Shown: positions 1 to 6,038, counted from the stretch's first letter. The stretch is 6,038 nucleotides of DNA from Pseudomonadota bacterium (GCA_027621895.1 JAQCAK010000132.1:1-6038); one strand, 5' to 3'. A program made the numbers and translations. The notes: generated by a model not told the origin, from the letters alone.

Positions 1-1
1 A

Positions 2-214
2 TCTTTGGCGTGTTGTCTGATGCAGCGATTGAGAGAGATCGGAATGCGAGGTACCGAGTATGCAAAAGCGCAAGCCGGGACCCACCGGTTGAGGCTGCTG
101 AAGATTGGCGCAGTCATCATCCGTAACACCAGACGTATCCGGTTCCTGCTCTCCAGCGCTTACCCGCACCAGCAACTGTTCTGTCAGGTTGTTGCCAGGC
201 TTGATACTGGCTGA
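2..214 (+). CDS. IS1380-family transposase, C-terminal end (partial)
   Basis: This is the last 70 codons of a DDE transposase; the reading frame is open at the left edge, so the start and the catalytic core lie outside the window. The visible part has the pattern I know from IS1380-family C-termini: a helix like CLMQRLREIGMRGTEYAKAQ, then THRLRLLKIGAVI, then a basic NTRRIRFLLSSAYPHQQLF segment, and the stop soon after. The RLxLLKIGA block and the RR(I/V)xxxLxSxYP block are the key matches, from memory and not from a search. No frameshift or early stop is seen in this portion, so it may be the tail of an intact element. It points towards the - strand gene cluster, so transcription would converge. 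The first possible start in view (TTG at 5) is not a real start. The function would be cut-and-paste movement of its own element. Confidence 0.78.
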   Translation, partial: SLACCLMQRLREIGMRGTEYAKAQAGTHRLRLLKIGAVIIRNTRRIRFLLSSAYPHQQLFCQVVARLDTG

Positions 215-251
215 TCATAAAGCACTGTAAATCTGTCGGACTTGGCGGGGT

Positions 252-264
252 CGCCAGGCTGGCG
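252..264. repeat. 13-base palindrome after the transposase stop
   Basis: CGCCAG and CTGGCG flank a single G, giving a perfect inverted repeat with almost no loop. It is too tight to fold as a stable RNA hairpin without opening its inner pairs and has no following T run, so it is not called a terminator. It could be a protein-binding site in the IS right end or chance. Confidence 0.3.
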
Positions 265-381
265 CGACGCTGACAATCGAAAATTCGCTCCCACAACCGC
301 GGCAAATGGGGACATTGAGAGAAAGTTCAGTAGATCCACTGAGGCAATACGATTAAGACCGACTGAAGAACGAGAATGGCC

Positions 382-409
382 TCAAATCAGACGCTTTACC
401 GGGATTTGA
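382..409. repeat. 7-base inverted repeat near the putative IS end
   Basis: TCAAATC at 382-388 is repeated in inverted form as GATTTGA at 403-409, with a 14-base loop. It lies just inside the proposed right end of the IS and downstream of both convergent genes. The stem is AT-rich and has no T tract, so terminator function is doubtful; it may be subterminal structure of the element. Confidence 0.25.
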
Positions 410-422
410 TGAAACATCCGGG

Positions 423-1406
423 CTAGTTCGTTAACAATGACAAAGGAATCGACAGGCCGGCCTTGAGGCGGGTTTGTGCCTCGTACAACTCAATCTCCAC
501 AAACCAGCCAAGTCGCTGACCTGTCGAGAACTCACCCTCCAGCCTGGTTGCCAGTGCATGGCCGATCTCCAGAAAGTCCTCCGAAAGGTCCGCGCGAGCG
601 CCGAAACCAGAACCTGTGTACGTGTAGTAGGTGAACCACTCGATTTCACGGTCGAACCAGTCAGTCTGGCGACTGGCACTCACAACGATCTTGTGATCGC
701 GTGCGTCGACGTTGTGAATGACTTCTGCGGCAATGATTGATCCGCTCCCTGTTGTATAGCGAATTTCACTGCGAACAAATCGGTCTCTGAAGATTTCTTC
801 GGCAGCCAGTTCAAATGTCCATCGTTCGTCAATGCGCGCAGAGTATTCGAGCTCCAGATAGCTGAGCGCCCAGGCATTGCTGAATGCGTGGTTCGCGGAA
901 AGGTCTGAGAGGTCACCCATCACAAACTCAATCTGTGCTTGTGGCCGTGTGCTCACGACTCGCATGCCGCGAATCCAGCCTTCCTTGGACAGGCCAACGG
1001 ATGAAGCGAACCCCTTGACCGGGGGGACGACGCCGAACTCGACGCGAGTCTCCAGATCAGTGTAACGCAGGAACAACCGACGTAGATTCAGCGCCTGGTC
1101 GCTTTCACCCAGAGTGTTGTATGCTGACTCGAACTCATCGCCGGTCGCGATAGTGCCGTGCAACGACCACTGGTCGTTCATGTGGAGCGCCGGTCTGTAA
1201 CGAACCCGATACTGGGTGCGCAAAGCGCGTTTCGAAGTGTCATCAAGTCGGATCGAAAGATCACCGGCGTGGACGAACTCTCCGGCACTTGTCAGGGGTG
1301 ACATTGCCAGTAGCAAACACGCGATCAGCAGTATGCGAGGGTACGAGGTTAACAATGGGACCTGGTTATCGTCAGTGCGGCAGCTCGCATTACACGCTAT
1401 TTTCAT
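423..1406 (-). CDS. Putative outer-membrane beta-barrel (porin-like) protein
   Basis: The product is about 327 residues from the chosen ATG. It has a secretion signal (hydrophobic core ILLIACLLLAMSPL, predicted cleavage after TSA, before GEFVHAG) and then alternating polar and hydrophobic strands rich in Tyr, Trp and Arg, typical of a transmembrane barrel. The first strands, ALRTQYRVRYRPALHM followed by WSLHGTIATGDE and NLRRLFLRY, recall the putative-porin family, in which an early arginine-rich strand, a TG turn and an asparagine/leucine strand recur. It probably sits in the outer membrane as a diffusion channel; the substrate is unknown. The start is uncertain. ATG at 1406 leaves an n-region of some 25 residues; GTG at 1466 and ATG at 1442 lie upstream in frame; TTG at 1355, with CAGG five bases before it, would give a compact signal peptide. 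The C-terminus (SIPLSLLTN) lacks the usual terminal aromatic residue, and the stop falls at the proposed IS edge. Confidence 0.7.
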   Translation of the reverse strand: MKIACNASCRTDDNQVPLLTSYPRILLIACLLLAMSPLTSAGEFVHAGDLSIRLDDTSKRALRTQYRVRYRPALHMNDQWSLHGTIATGDEFESAYNTLGESDQALNLRRLFLRYTDLETRVEFGVVPPVKGFASSVGLSKEGWIRGMRVVSTRPQAQIEFVMGDLSDLSANHAFSNAWALSYLELEYSARIDERWTFELAAEEIFRDRFVRSEIRYTTGSGSIIAAEVIHNVDARDHKIVVSASRQTDWFDREIEWFTYYTYTGSGFGARADLSEDFLEIGHALATRLEGEFSTGQRLGWFVEIELYEAQTRLKAGLSIPLSLLTN

Positions 1407-1511
1407 CTGATCGGCCAGACTCCAGGGGGGCGCGTGCGCCATAGTGCCTAAGGCTGCCTGATCCACCCGGCTTGCCCGGAGACTCGTGAGCGTAAGCCAG
1501 GCAGTTGAAAC

Positions 1512-1540
1512 TGGTCCAGTAGATAAGAAATATGGTCCAG
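1512..1540. repeat. Direct repeat TGGTCCAG, spaced two helical turns
   Basis: TGGTCCAG occurs at 1512-1519 and again at 1533-1540, 21 bases apart start to start, in the gap between the sulfotransferase stop and the porin start. Each copy is close to a palindrome (CTGGTCCAG in the first). Same-face spacing is what a regulator binding site upstream of the porin-like gene would show, but eight-base repeats also occur by chance at this scale. No convincing -35/-10 pair was found beside it. Confidence 0.2.
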
Positions 1541-1610
1541 CGAATAGCGGCGCCAGATCAGAGGCAGAAGTCCCAGCACCTGAACATGCCGCAGCCGCCC
1601 TGCCCGTTTT

Positions 1611-2495
1611 TCAGGGGTGGTTGAACAAAGGCTCGTCAGTTCTGCCCAGGTAGCGTTCTGCAACCAGGGCATTCGATTGCTGGAATATCTGCCGAAAGCT
1701 GCACGAGAGATCTTCACTTAACAGCGAGCAGCTCTGCTGCCTGGAGTAATGTGCCAGGATGTGAAGGACCTGCTGTCTGTGTTCAGCCTCCATGTCCAGT
1801 TTATTCAGTTCACGGACTACAGCGAGCACATCCGGTGAGAGCGAGACATTGGCCTCACCAGCCGCGGGCACGGCAAAGGCATCAGACCAGTTCATCCCCA
1901 GTTGAGCACAGAAATCCTTGAGCAGATCCCCACCGTGAAACTGGCCACGCTCAAAGGGTCGGACAATCAGAGACTCACGCCCGAACGCTTGCTCCCAGGG
2001 ACGCAGCAGCCGGTTATAGTCATAACGCTGCATAAAATCATACTTCATGTAGAAGTCCTGAACACTGCCGGAAAACCGGGTCTCGTCCATCCTGACGTGT
2101 TGCGCATACTCGGACTCCAGATAAGCATCCTGCCTTCTGAGGTACACAATAATAATGACGTCTGTAACTGAAGCCGAGTCAAGTACCAGCTTCAAACGTG
2201 GTGGCGGAACAAACTCGAAATCCTCAGAACTCAGTAACAGGTCCTGTCCGGGTTTCGTTTCCGCCAGCGCCTCGCGAACAATCTCTTCCGATGAGCCAAG
2301 TTCCGGCGAGTAGTTGGGGTTCCCGATATTGAACGACCAGGCCAGGTTATGGTGTCCATTCAGCCGGGATGCCGCCTGCGGGTAGACGAGGCCACGCTCT
2401 CTCAGCAGTTGCCTGTTCGCGGCGCAAAAATTCTGTATCAGGGTACTGCCGGTCTTGTGCAAACCGATGTGCAGGAACAATTTTGTCACTGGCAA
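1611..2495 (-). CDS. Sulfotransferase-family protein (PAPS-dependent P-loop fold)
   Basis: The protein has 294 residues, a normal length for bacterial members of this family. The N-terminus carries the 5'-phosphosulfate binding loop as HIGLHKTGST (residues 9-18). A GHHNLAW motif (47-53), an LLSSEDFEF strand (87-95) and the 3'-phosphate binding region VYLRRQDAYLESEYAQ (117-132) follow in the usual order. Such enzymes transfer sulfate from PAPS to a hydroxyl or amino group of a sugar, lipid or small molecule; the acceptor cannot be read from the sequence. There is no signal peptide, so it is cytoplasmic. No ATG is available at the start: TTG at 2495 follows an in-frame TAA directly, and GTG at 2489 would begin MTKLFLHIG, a common opening in the family. 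Neither has a good ribosome binding site. It lies third on the - strand after glpQ, with a gap of about 170 bases. The C-terminus (YLGRTDEPLFNHP) looks like a natural end. Confidence 0.85.
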   Translation of the reverse strand: MPVTKLFLHIGLHKTGSTLIQNFCAANRQLLRERGLVYPQAASRLNGHHNLAWSFNIGNPNYSPELGSSEEIVREALAETKPGQDLLLSSEDFEFVPPPRLKLVLDSASVTDVIIIVYLRRQDAYLESEYAQHVRMDETRFSGSVQDFYMKYDFMQRYDYNRLLRPWEQAFGRESLIVRPFERGQFHGGDLLKDFCAQLGMNWSDAFAVPAAGEANVSLSPDVLAVVRELNKLDMEAEHRQQVLHILAHYSRQQSCSLLSEDLSCSFRQIFQQSNALVAERYLGRTDEPLFNHP

Positions 2496-2692
2496 TTAGG
2501 CACAGGGTTAACTGAAAGGAGCAAACTAACTTCATCTTTCAAAGACTTGTTCAAGGGAAAGTAAATTTTCTGCTTCGAGAGCCAGGAAGCTGCTTTCTTG
2601 ATTCGTGCGAACCAGAAGAGGACGAAATCAGCCGGGCCTTCGCTGGCAAGTGGTCGTATTCGACTAATCGTCAGCGATAGAGAAAAAGGCAC
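2486..2692 (-). CDS. Possible small ORF bridging the gap before the sulfotransferase (doubtful)
   Basis: A 68-codon frame starting with GTG at 2692 fills the gap between the 138-residue membrane protein and the sulfotransferase. It overlaps the end of the former by 29 bases, and its TGA overlaps the alternative GTG start of the sulfotransferase as GTGA, the arrangement seen in translationally coupled genes. AAAGGA lies three bases before the GTG. Against it, the product (beginning MPFSLSLTISRIRPLA) has no motif I recognise and the codon use is not distinctive. It is more likely chance than a gene; it is listed because otherwise the gap and the poorly initiated sulfotransferase start are unexplained. 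Confidence 0.15.
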   Translation of the reverse strand: MPFSLSLTISRIRPLASEGPADFVLFWFARIKKAASWLSKQKIYFPLNKSLKDEVSLLLSVNPVPNCQ

Positions 2693-3080
2693 GTATCCTT
2701 TCCAGCAGATGTAACTGCGCTATCTCCGGCTTTAGTGCCTGACGCACCGTTTCCTGCTGATTGTGACGATGCCGGTTTTCTATTGTGCGGCCCAGAATAC
2801 GGACAGTTTCCGGTCTTCCCTGAACAATCGGCTCGAAGCTGCCTGGCAACAAGATAGCCACCGTCACCTCGCTGTCATCGGACAAAATACTGACCTTCAG
2901 CGAAGCAAGCTCCTCGTCGGTCAGAGAATCGAAGAGATCTACCCGGGTTTCATTGAGGTCAAGGGTCGCCAGCCCAAACATAATGGCAACAAAAATGACC
3001 GACCAGAGGACCAGACCTACCAAAGAGAAGAAATCCACGTACTGTTTATTTTGACTTTGGCACAGGCTCCTATCTCTCAC
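2664..3080 (-). CDS. One-pass membrane protein of unknown function
   Basis: I do not recognise this 138-residue protein. It has a short polar N-terminus with basic residues (MRDRSLCQSQNKQ), one strong hydrophobic segment at about residues 17-40 (FFSLVGLVLWSVIFVAIMFGL), an acidic stretch (DLFDSLTDEELASLK), a compact middle with beta-like strands (SEVTVAILLPG), and a basic, glutamine-rich helical tail (about 95-133). Because the basic side precedes the membrane segment, the larger C-terminal part is probably periplasmic. The layout resembles ExbD/TolR-type proteins in size and topology, but I see no ExbD/TolR signature, so that link is not claimed. The start is GTG at 3080; an in-frame TAA lies 27 bases upstream and no alternative start precedes it. 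It begins 32 bases after the glpQ stop with no terminator between, which suggests co-transcription with glpQ and perhaps a role in the envelope. Confidence 0.6.
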   Translation of the reverse strand: MRDRSLCQSQNKQYVDFFSLVGLVLWSVIFVAIMFGLATLDLNETRVDLFDSLTDEELASLKVSILSDDSEVTVAILLPGSFEPIVQGRPETVRILGRTIENRHRHNQQETVRQALKPEIAQLHLLERIRAFFSIADD

Positions 3081-3112
3081 CCGCCAACGGATACCTGAAG
3101 CCTCTTAAATTG

Positions 3113-4075
3113 CTACGGTTCGACAGCCACGCGGTTGCGCTCCATGAACCGGTTTCTCATCGCGACCGCGGTGTCTGGAAAATCAGTGAAGAATCCGTCG
3201 ATACCGATCGACAGGTAAGCGCGTAATTCTGCTTCACTGCTGCTGAAAGTATCCGGATAACGGTCGTCGCGGAAGGTCCAGGCATGGACAAAAAGCCCGA
3301 GATCATGAGCAAGGCTGACAAGGCCGGTATCCTCTCCGCTGTGCACAAGCAGGGTCTTCATCGCGCCCACACCGTCGGCAAAGCGGGCAATCTCGGCAAG
3401 TGGCACATTCGGTTCGGTCGGCTGCAATCTGCTTTTCGGGTACACCAGCATTACCAGTGGCACAGCTGTCTTCGGGCGCAGTGCCTCAAGGGTCTCCTGG
3501 TCAAAACTCTGGATAATGACGTTTTCACTCACGCTAAGCCTGTCCAGCTCCTGAAGCAGCATGGGCCCCATATCAAAGCCAAGCCGCCTGAAAACCTGTG
3601 GTGATTTCAGTTCGGGATACAGCCCGATAGTGCGACCCTCGGACACTTCCATGGCTTTCAGAAGTTGAATGATCTGCGCCAGGGTCGGCAGGGTGAACTG
3701 ATCATCATGGCTGGCCGAACGATCATCGAATGGCTGCCGTGCCCGAAGTTGCTGCAATTCGGCCAGAGTAAAATCCATCACGTACCAGTCGCTCCGGCCA
3801 TCCAGGTCCCTGCGCCGGTCCGGATAGATCGCCGCTACATTGGTGGTGTTACCAAGATAAAGGTCATGACGAGCGACAAACTGACCATCAGCGGTCAGCA
3901 CCAGATCGGGTTCGATGTAGTCCGCCCCCATCAGAATGGCTGCCCGGTAAGCCTCCAGCGTGTGCTCCGGATAGTAACCGCTAGCCCCACGATGAGCGAT
4001 GACCAGGGGATTGGCCAAACAAGAAGAGGACAGGTACAGGAGAATGGCGAAAACCAGGGGGCGCATACATGACAT
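3113..4075 (-). CDS. glpQ: Periplasmic glycerophosphodiester phosphodiesterase (GlpQ type)
   Basis: This 320-residue protein hydrolyses glycerophosphodiesters to glycerol-3-phosphate plus an alcohol. A signal peptide (RPLVFAILLYLSSSCLA, likely cut after residue 21) sends it to the periplasm. The mature part opens with VIAHRGASGYYPEHTLEAY, nearly the E. coli GlpQ motif. Catalytic and metal-binding residues of the TIM-barrel family are present: His28-Arg29, Glu55 and Asp57 in IEPDL, His70 in ARHD, and Glu155 in YPELK. The later IIQSFD, FVHAWTFR and GFFTDFPD blocks also match. It is slightly shorter than E. coli GlpQ (358). The cysteine in SSSC could be read as a lipobox, but that is a poor match. 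ATG at 4075 is chosen; ATG at 4066 is an alternative, and no good Shine-Dalgarno precedes either. It is the first gene of the - strand cluster and is divergent from a TonB-dependent receptor. Confidence 0.93.
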   Translation of the reverse strand: MSCMRPLVFAILLYLSSSCLANPLVIAHRGASGYYPEHTLEAYRAAILMGADYIEPDLVLTADGQFVARHDLYLGNTTNVAAIYPDRRRDLDGRSDWYVMDFTLAELQQLRARQPFDDRSASHDDQFTLPTLAQIIQLLKAMEVSEGRTIGLYPELKSPQVFRRLGFDMGPMLLQELDRLSVSENVIIQSFDQETLEALRPKTAVPLVMLVYPKSRLQPTEPNVPLAEIARFADGVGAMKTLLVHSGEDTGLVSLAHDLGLFVHAWTFRDDRYPDTFSSSEAELRAYLSIGIDGFFTDFPDTAVAMRNRFMERNRVAVEP

Positions 4076-4083
4076 ACATGAAA

Positions 4084-4112
4084 TTTATCAGTCGATTGTG
4101 AGGGACAGTTAA
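4084..4112 (-). promoter_or_regulatory. Candidate sigma-70 promoter for glpQ
   Basis: Read on the - strand, TTAACT (-35, four of six consensus) is followed after 17 bases by GATAAA (-10, four of six). Transcription would begin only a few bases before the ATG at 4075, giving a nearly leaderless message. That would fit the lack of a Shine-Dalgarno there, or it could mean translation starts at ATG 4066. The match is moderate and could be chance. Confidence 0.3.
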
Positions 4113-4130
4113 AGGGAGCTGACGCTCTGC

Positions 4131-4145
4131 TTAACAATGAGTTAA
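4131..4145. promoter_or_regulatory. Candidate operator: TTAAC-N5-GTTAA inverted repeat
   Basis: A perfect 5-base inverted repeat, TTAAC (4131-4135) and GTTAA (4141-4145) separated by AATGA, sits in the 128-base region between glpQ and the receptor, about 60 bases from each start codon. It is placed where a dimeric regulator could act on both genes. I looked for a PhoB box (two CTGTCAT-like repeats 11 bases apart) on both strands and found only poor matches, so phosphate control is not supported by sequence. A Fur-type box was not evident either. Confidence 0.3.
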
Positions 4146-4194
4146 TCAGAAATTTTCCATAGCGCTCTAGCCTTCGCTTTTCTTTAACTCTGGT

Positions 4195-4200
4195 GAGGAA
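4195..4200 (+). promoter_or_regulatory. Ribosome binding site of the TonB-dependent receptor
   Basis: GAGGAA ends three bases before the ATG at 4204. It is the clearest Shine-Dalgarno in the window and decides the start of the receptor, because the signal peptide begins directly at this ATG. Confidence 0.75.
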
Positions 4201-4203
4201 ACA

Positions 4204-6038
4204 ATGAGCAAAGGCGAGAATCTTCGATTCACACTGCTGGGCGCAGCCCTTCTGACCGGTCTGGCAGCGTTCGGCGAGACCCCCGGTGACGGCGAGATCG
4301 AAGAAGTCATCGTGGTCGGACAAAGAGCGATGCTGCAGAGTGCCATCGCGCGACAAAAAGAATCTGACGTCATCAAAAGCGTCATTACCCGGGACGCCAT
4401 CGGACAGTTCCCGGATCAGAACGTTGCCGAGTCAGTACGCAGACTACCAGGCGTCAATGTGCTCAATGATCAGGGAGAGGGACGATTTATCGCCGTCAGA
4501 GGCCTTGACCCATCTCTCAACTCCGCCTCGATCAACGGCACCCGAATCCCCTCACCGGAATCTGATACACGCTCGGTTGCGCTGGACGTGATTGCCTCCG
4601 AGCTGGTCGAGTCCATCGAAATCATCAAGATGATCACGCCGGACATGGATGCAGACACTATCGGCGCTGCTATTCGAATCAACACAACCAGCGCTCTTGA
4701 TGCCGACCCGTTTGTCACAGTCAAGGCAGAACAGTCCTATAACGATCTCAACGACGAATACTCACCCAAAGGTTCAATCGACTTTGCCTACCCGCTTTCG
4801 GACAATCTGGCAGTTTCCGGCGGGCTCTCCTACGCCGAACGGGAGTTTTCAACTGACAATGTCGAACCCGACGGCTGGGACATCTCTGATACGGGTATCG
4901 TGTACGCCGATACCGTCGAATACCGCGACTATGATGTGTTGCGGGAAAGGACGGGCGCCTCCCTTTCACTGGATTACCAGCCCAGTGACAGCACGACGCT
5001 GTACGCGCGACTGATCTACAGCCTCTTCGATGACACCGAGGAACGACGTCGCCTGACCATTGAATTGGACGAGCAGCCCGCCTCCGGCTCCGCGACAACG
5101 GCCAGCTTCCTCTCTGACGATGGCACAATCGCGGTCGAACGGGAATCGAAAGACCGGTTTGAATCACAGGAGATTGCTTCTTACCAGTTTGGTGGCTCTA
5201 CAGAAATTGAAGCCTGGGAGCTCGACTATTCAATCGTCTACTCAAGAGCCGAAGAACACGAGCATCGCACGGAGGATCCCACGAATTTTGTCGCAGAATT
5301 CGAAGATCCAGGAAATCTGGCGATCACCTTCGACTACGCTGACATGGAGCTGCCACGCTACGCCGTAACAGCCGGCACTGCGGCTTTTCTAGACCCCACC
5401 AGTTACGAGTTCGACAAGCTCGAACTGGTGAATGGCAAGGCAGAGGATGAAGAATGGGCCTTCCAGTTCGATGCCAGTCGTCAGATCACTCTGGACAACG
5501 GCGATCTGGAATTAAAGCTGGGTGCGAAGTTCCGCCAGCGAACCAAGGAATTCGATCTGCTGCTCCAGGTTTATGATGGGTTCAGTGGGAACTACACACT
5601 GGCGGATGTTGCCGGAGCGCAAAGCTACGGCCTGACCAGCATCAATCCCCTAACTGATCTGAGCCGGGTGCGCGCATTCAATGCGGCCAATTTCGCCAGT
5701 TTTGAGATCAACCAGGCTGATACCGATTTCGAATCCAACATCGAGGATTTCACGGTGGACGAGGACATCACAGCCGGCTACGTCATGGTTCGATACGAGA
5801 CCGGGCCGCTGATGATCGTCGGGGGGGTGCGCGTTGAAAAAACCGAGAATGACATTCAGGCCAATCTGACCGAATACGTGGAAGAAGGCGGTGTGTACAA
5901 CGGTGTCGTTCTTGCCGATGATACTGTGTTCGTCACACCGAACGACTTCAGCAAGAGCTACACGGATGCATTGCCCAGCGCCAGCCTGCGGTATGACTGG
6001 TCCGAGGATGTCCTGCTGCGGGCCGGTTTCTTCAAAAG
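4204..6038 (+). CDS. TonB-dependent outer-membrane receptor (partial, runs off the right edge)
   Basis: The frame is open from ATG 4204 to the window end: 611 full codons plus two bases, with no stop. Residues 1 to about 24 are a signal peptide (FTLLGAALLTGLAAF). EEVIVVG at 33-39 is the TonB-box region. The plug follows: ESDVIKSVITRDAIGQFPDQNVAESVRRLPGV-type sequence at about 53-84, then GEGRFIAVRGLDPSLNSASINGTRIP at 91-116, and VESIEIIKMITPDMDADTIGAA at 135-156, ending in INTTSALD. The FPDQNVAE and TPDMDADTIG motifs are those of the Xanthomonas/Caulobacter-type receptor class. From about 170 on, beta-barrel strands with long acidic loops run to the edge. Full family members have roughly 850-1000 residues, so about a third is missing. 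These receptors use TonB-ExbBD energy to import scarce large substrates; the substrate here is unknown. The divergent glpQ suggests an organic phosphate, by inference only. Confidence 0.93.
   Translation, partial: MSKGENLRFTLLGAALLTGLAAFGETPGDGEIEEVIVVGQRAMLQSAIARQKESDVIKSVITRDAIGQFPDQNVAESVRRLPGVNVLNDQGEGRFIAVRGLDPSLNSASINGTRIPSPESDTRSVALDVIASELVESIEIIKMITPDMDADTIGAAIRINTTSALDADPFVTVKAEQSYNDLNDEYSPKGSIDFAYPLSDNLAVSGGLSYAEREFSTDNVEPDGWDISDTGIVYADTVEYRDYDVLRERTGASLSLDYQPSDSTTLYARLIYSLFDDTEERRRLTIELDEQPASGSATTASFLSDDGTIAVERESKDRFESQEIASYQFGGSTEIEAWELDYSIVYSRAEEHEHRTEDPTNFVAEFEDPGNLAITFDYADMELPRYAVTAGTAAFLDPTSYEFDKLELVNGKAEDEEWAFQFDASRQITLDNGDLELKLGAKFRQRTKEFDLLLQVYDGFSGNYTLADVAGAQSYGLTSINPLTDLSRVRAFNAANFASFEINQADTDFESNIEDFTVDEDITAGYVMVRYETGPLMIVGGVRVEKTENDIQANLTEYVEEGGVYNGVVLADDTVFVTPNDFSKSYTDALPSASLRYDWSEDVLLRAGFFK

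Larger units (their letters stand above)
1..426 (+). mobile_element. Right end of an IS1380-type insertion sequence (boundary inferred)
   Basis: The transposase tail is followed by about 210 bases with no credible gene on either strand, as expected for the untranslated right end of an IS. The likely terminal inverted repeat is the stretch around 409-426, which ends in CATCCGGGCTAG; this resembles IS1380-type right ends as I remember them. The left repeat is outside the window, so the pair cannot be compared and the exact last base is uncertain. The noncoding part contains a 13-base palindrome at 252-264 and a 7-base inverted repeat at 382-409. The proposed end coincides with the stop codon of the porin-like gene at 423-425, so the element may have supplied or trimmed that gene's last codons. 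The transposase assignment is firm; the right limit is a guess. Confidence 0.5.

Noticed and set aside
117..305. 62-codon - strand frame opposite the transposase tail
   Set aside because: It overlaps a well-matched transposase end and its product is low-information, with no start signal.
1448..1717. 89-codon - strand frame overlapping the end of the sulfotransferase, possible frameshifted C-terminal extension
   Set aside because: The sulfotransferase already ends in a family-like way (ERYLGRTDEPLF and a few residues), its length is normal, and the alternative frame shows no family motif.
3081..3112. Terminator between glpQ and the small membrane protein gene
   Set aside because: No stem with a T tract is present in these 32 bases.
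430..4140. TTAACAATG occurring three times (431, 1349, 4131)
   Set aside because: Repeats of nine or ten bases are expected by chance in 6 kb; two copies are inside coding sequence and the flanks do not match.
4076..4203. PhoB box in the glpQ/receptor intergenic region
   Set aside because: CTGTCCC and CTGACGC were the best half-sites, but neither has a second repeat at 11-base spacing that matches beyond three or four of seven positions.
4167..5368. Several open frames in other phases and on the - strand across the receptor gene
   Set aside because: They lie wholly or mostly within the continuous receptor frame, whose protein has a signal peptide, plug motifs and barrel strands; the others are shadows of its codon bias.

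Overview
The window looks like chromosomal DNA from a Gram-negative proteobacterium, most likely a free-living gammaproteobacterium. The grounds are an outer-membrane TonB-dependent receptor of the class common in Xanthomonas, Caulobacter and marine gammaproteobacteria, a GlpQ-type periplasmic phosphodiesterase, a porin-like beta-barrel, and the tail of an IS1380-type insertion sequence. The genus cannot be fixed from the sequence alone.

Layout from left to right: (1) 1-214 is the 3' end of an IS1380-family transposase on the + strand, cut by the window edge. It is followed by about 210 bases without a gene, which probably form the right end of the element and may end near 426, right at the stop codon of the next gene. 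(2) 423-4075 carries four genes, all on the - strand. In transcription order they are glpQ (secreted glycerophosphodiester phosphodiesterase), a 138-residue one-pass membrane protein of unknown function 32 bases downstream, a P-loop sulfotransferase-family protein, and a predicted outer-membrane beta-barrel. The first two are spaced like an operon; the later gaps (about 170 and 205 bases) leave room for separate promoters. (3) 4076-4203 is a 128-base divergent promoter region. (4) 4204 to the right edge is the first 611 codons of a TonB-dependent receptor on the + strand, still open at the end of the window.

The most coherent functional reading is the divergent pair. An energised outer-membrane receptor and a periplasmic GlpQ sharing a control region suggest scavenging of an organic phosphate, such as glycerophosphodiesters from phospholipid head groups. 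The small membrane protein, the sulfotransferase and the beta-barrel follow on the glpQ strand, but no sequence signal ties them to that task. I see no tRNA, rRNA, CRISPR array, riboswitch or convincing intrinsic terminator. Nothing here is clearly an undescribed system; the best leads are the unknown membrane protein, the glpQ/receptor pairing and the IS boundary at the porin stop codon.
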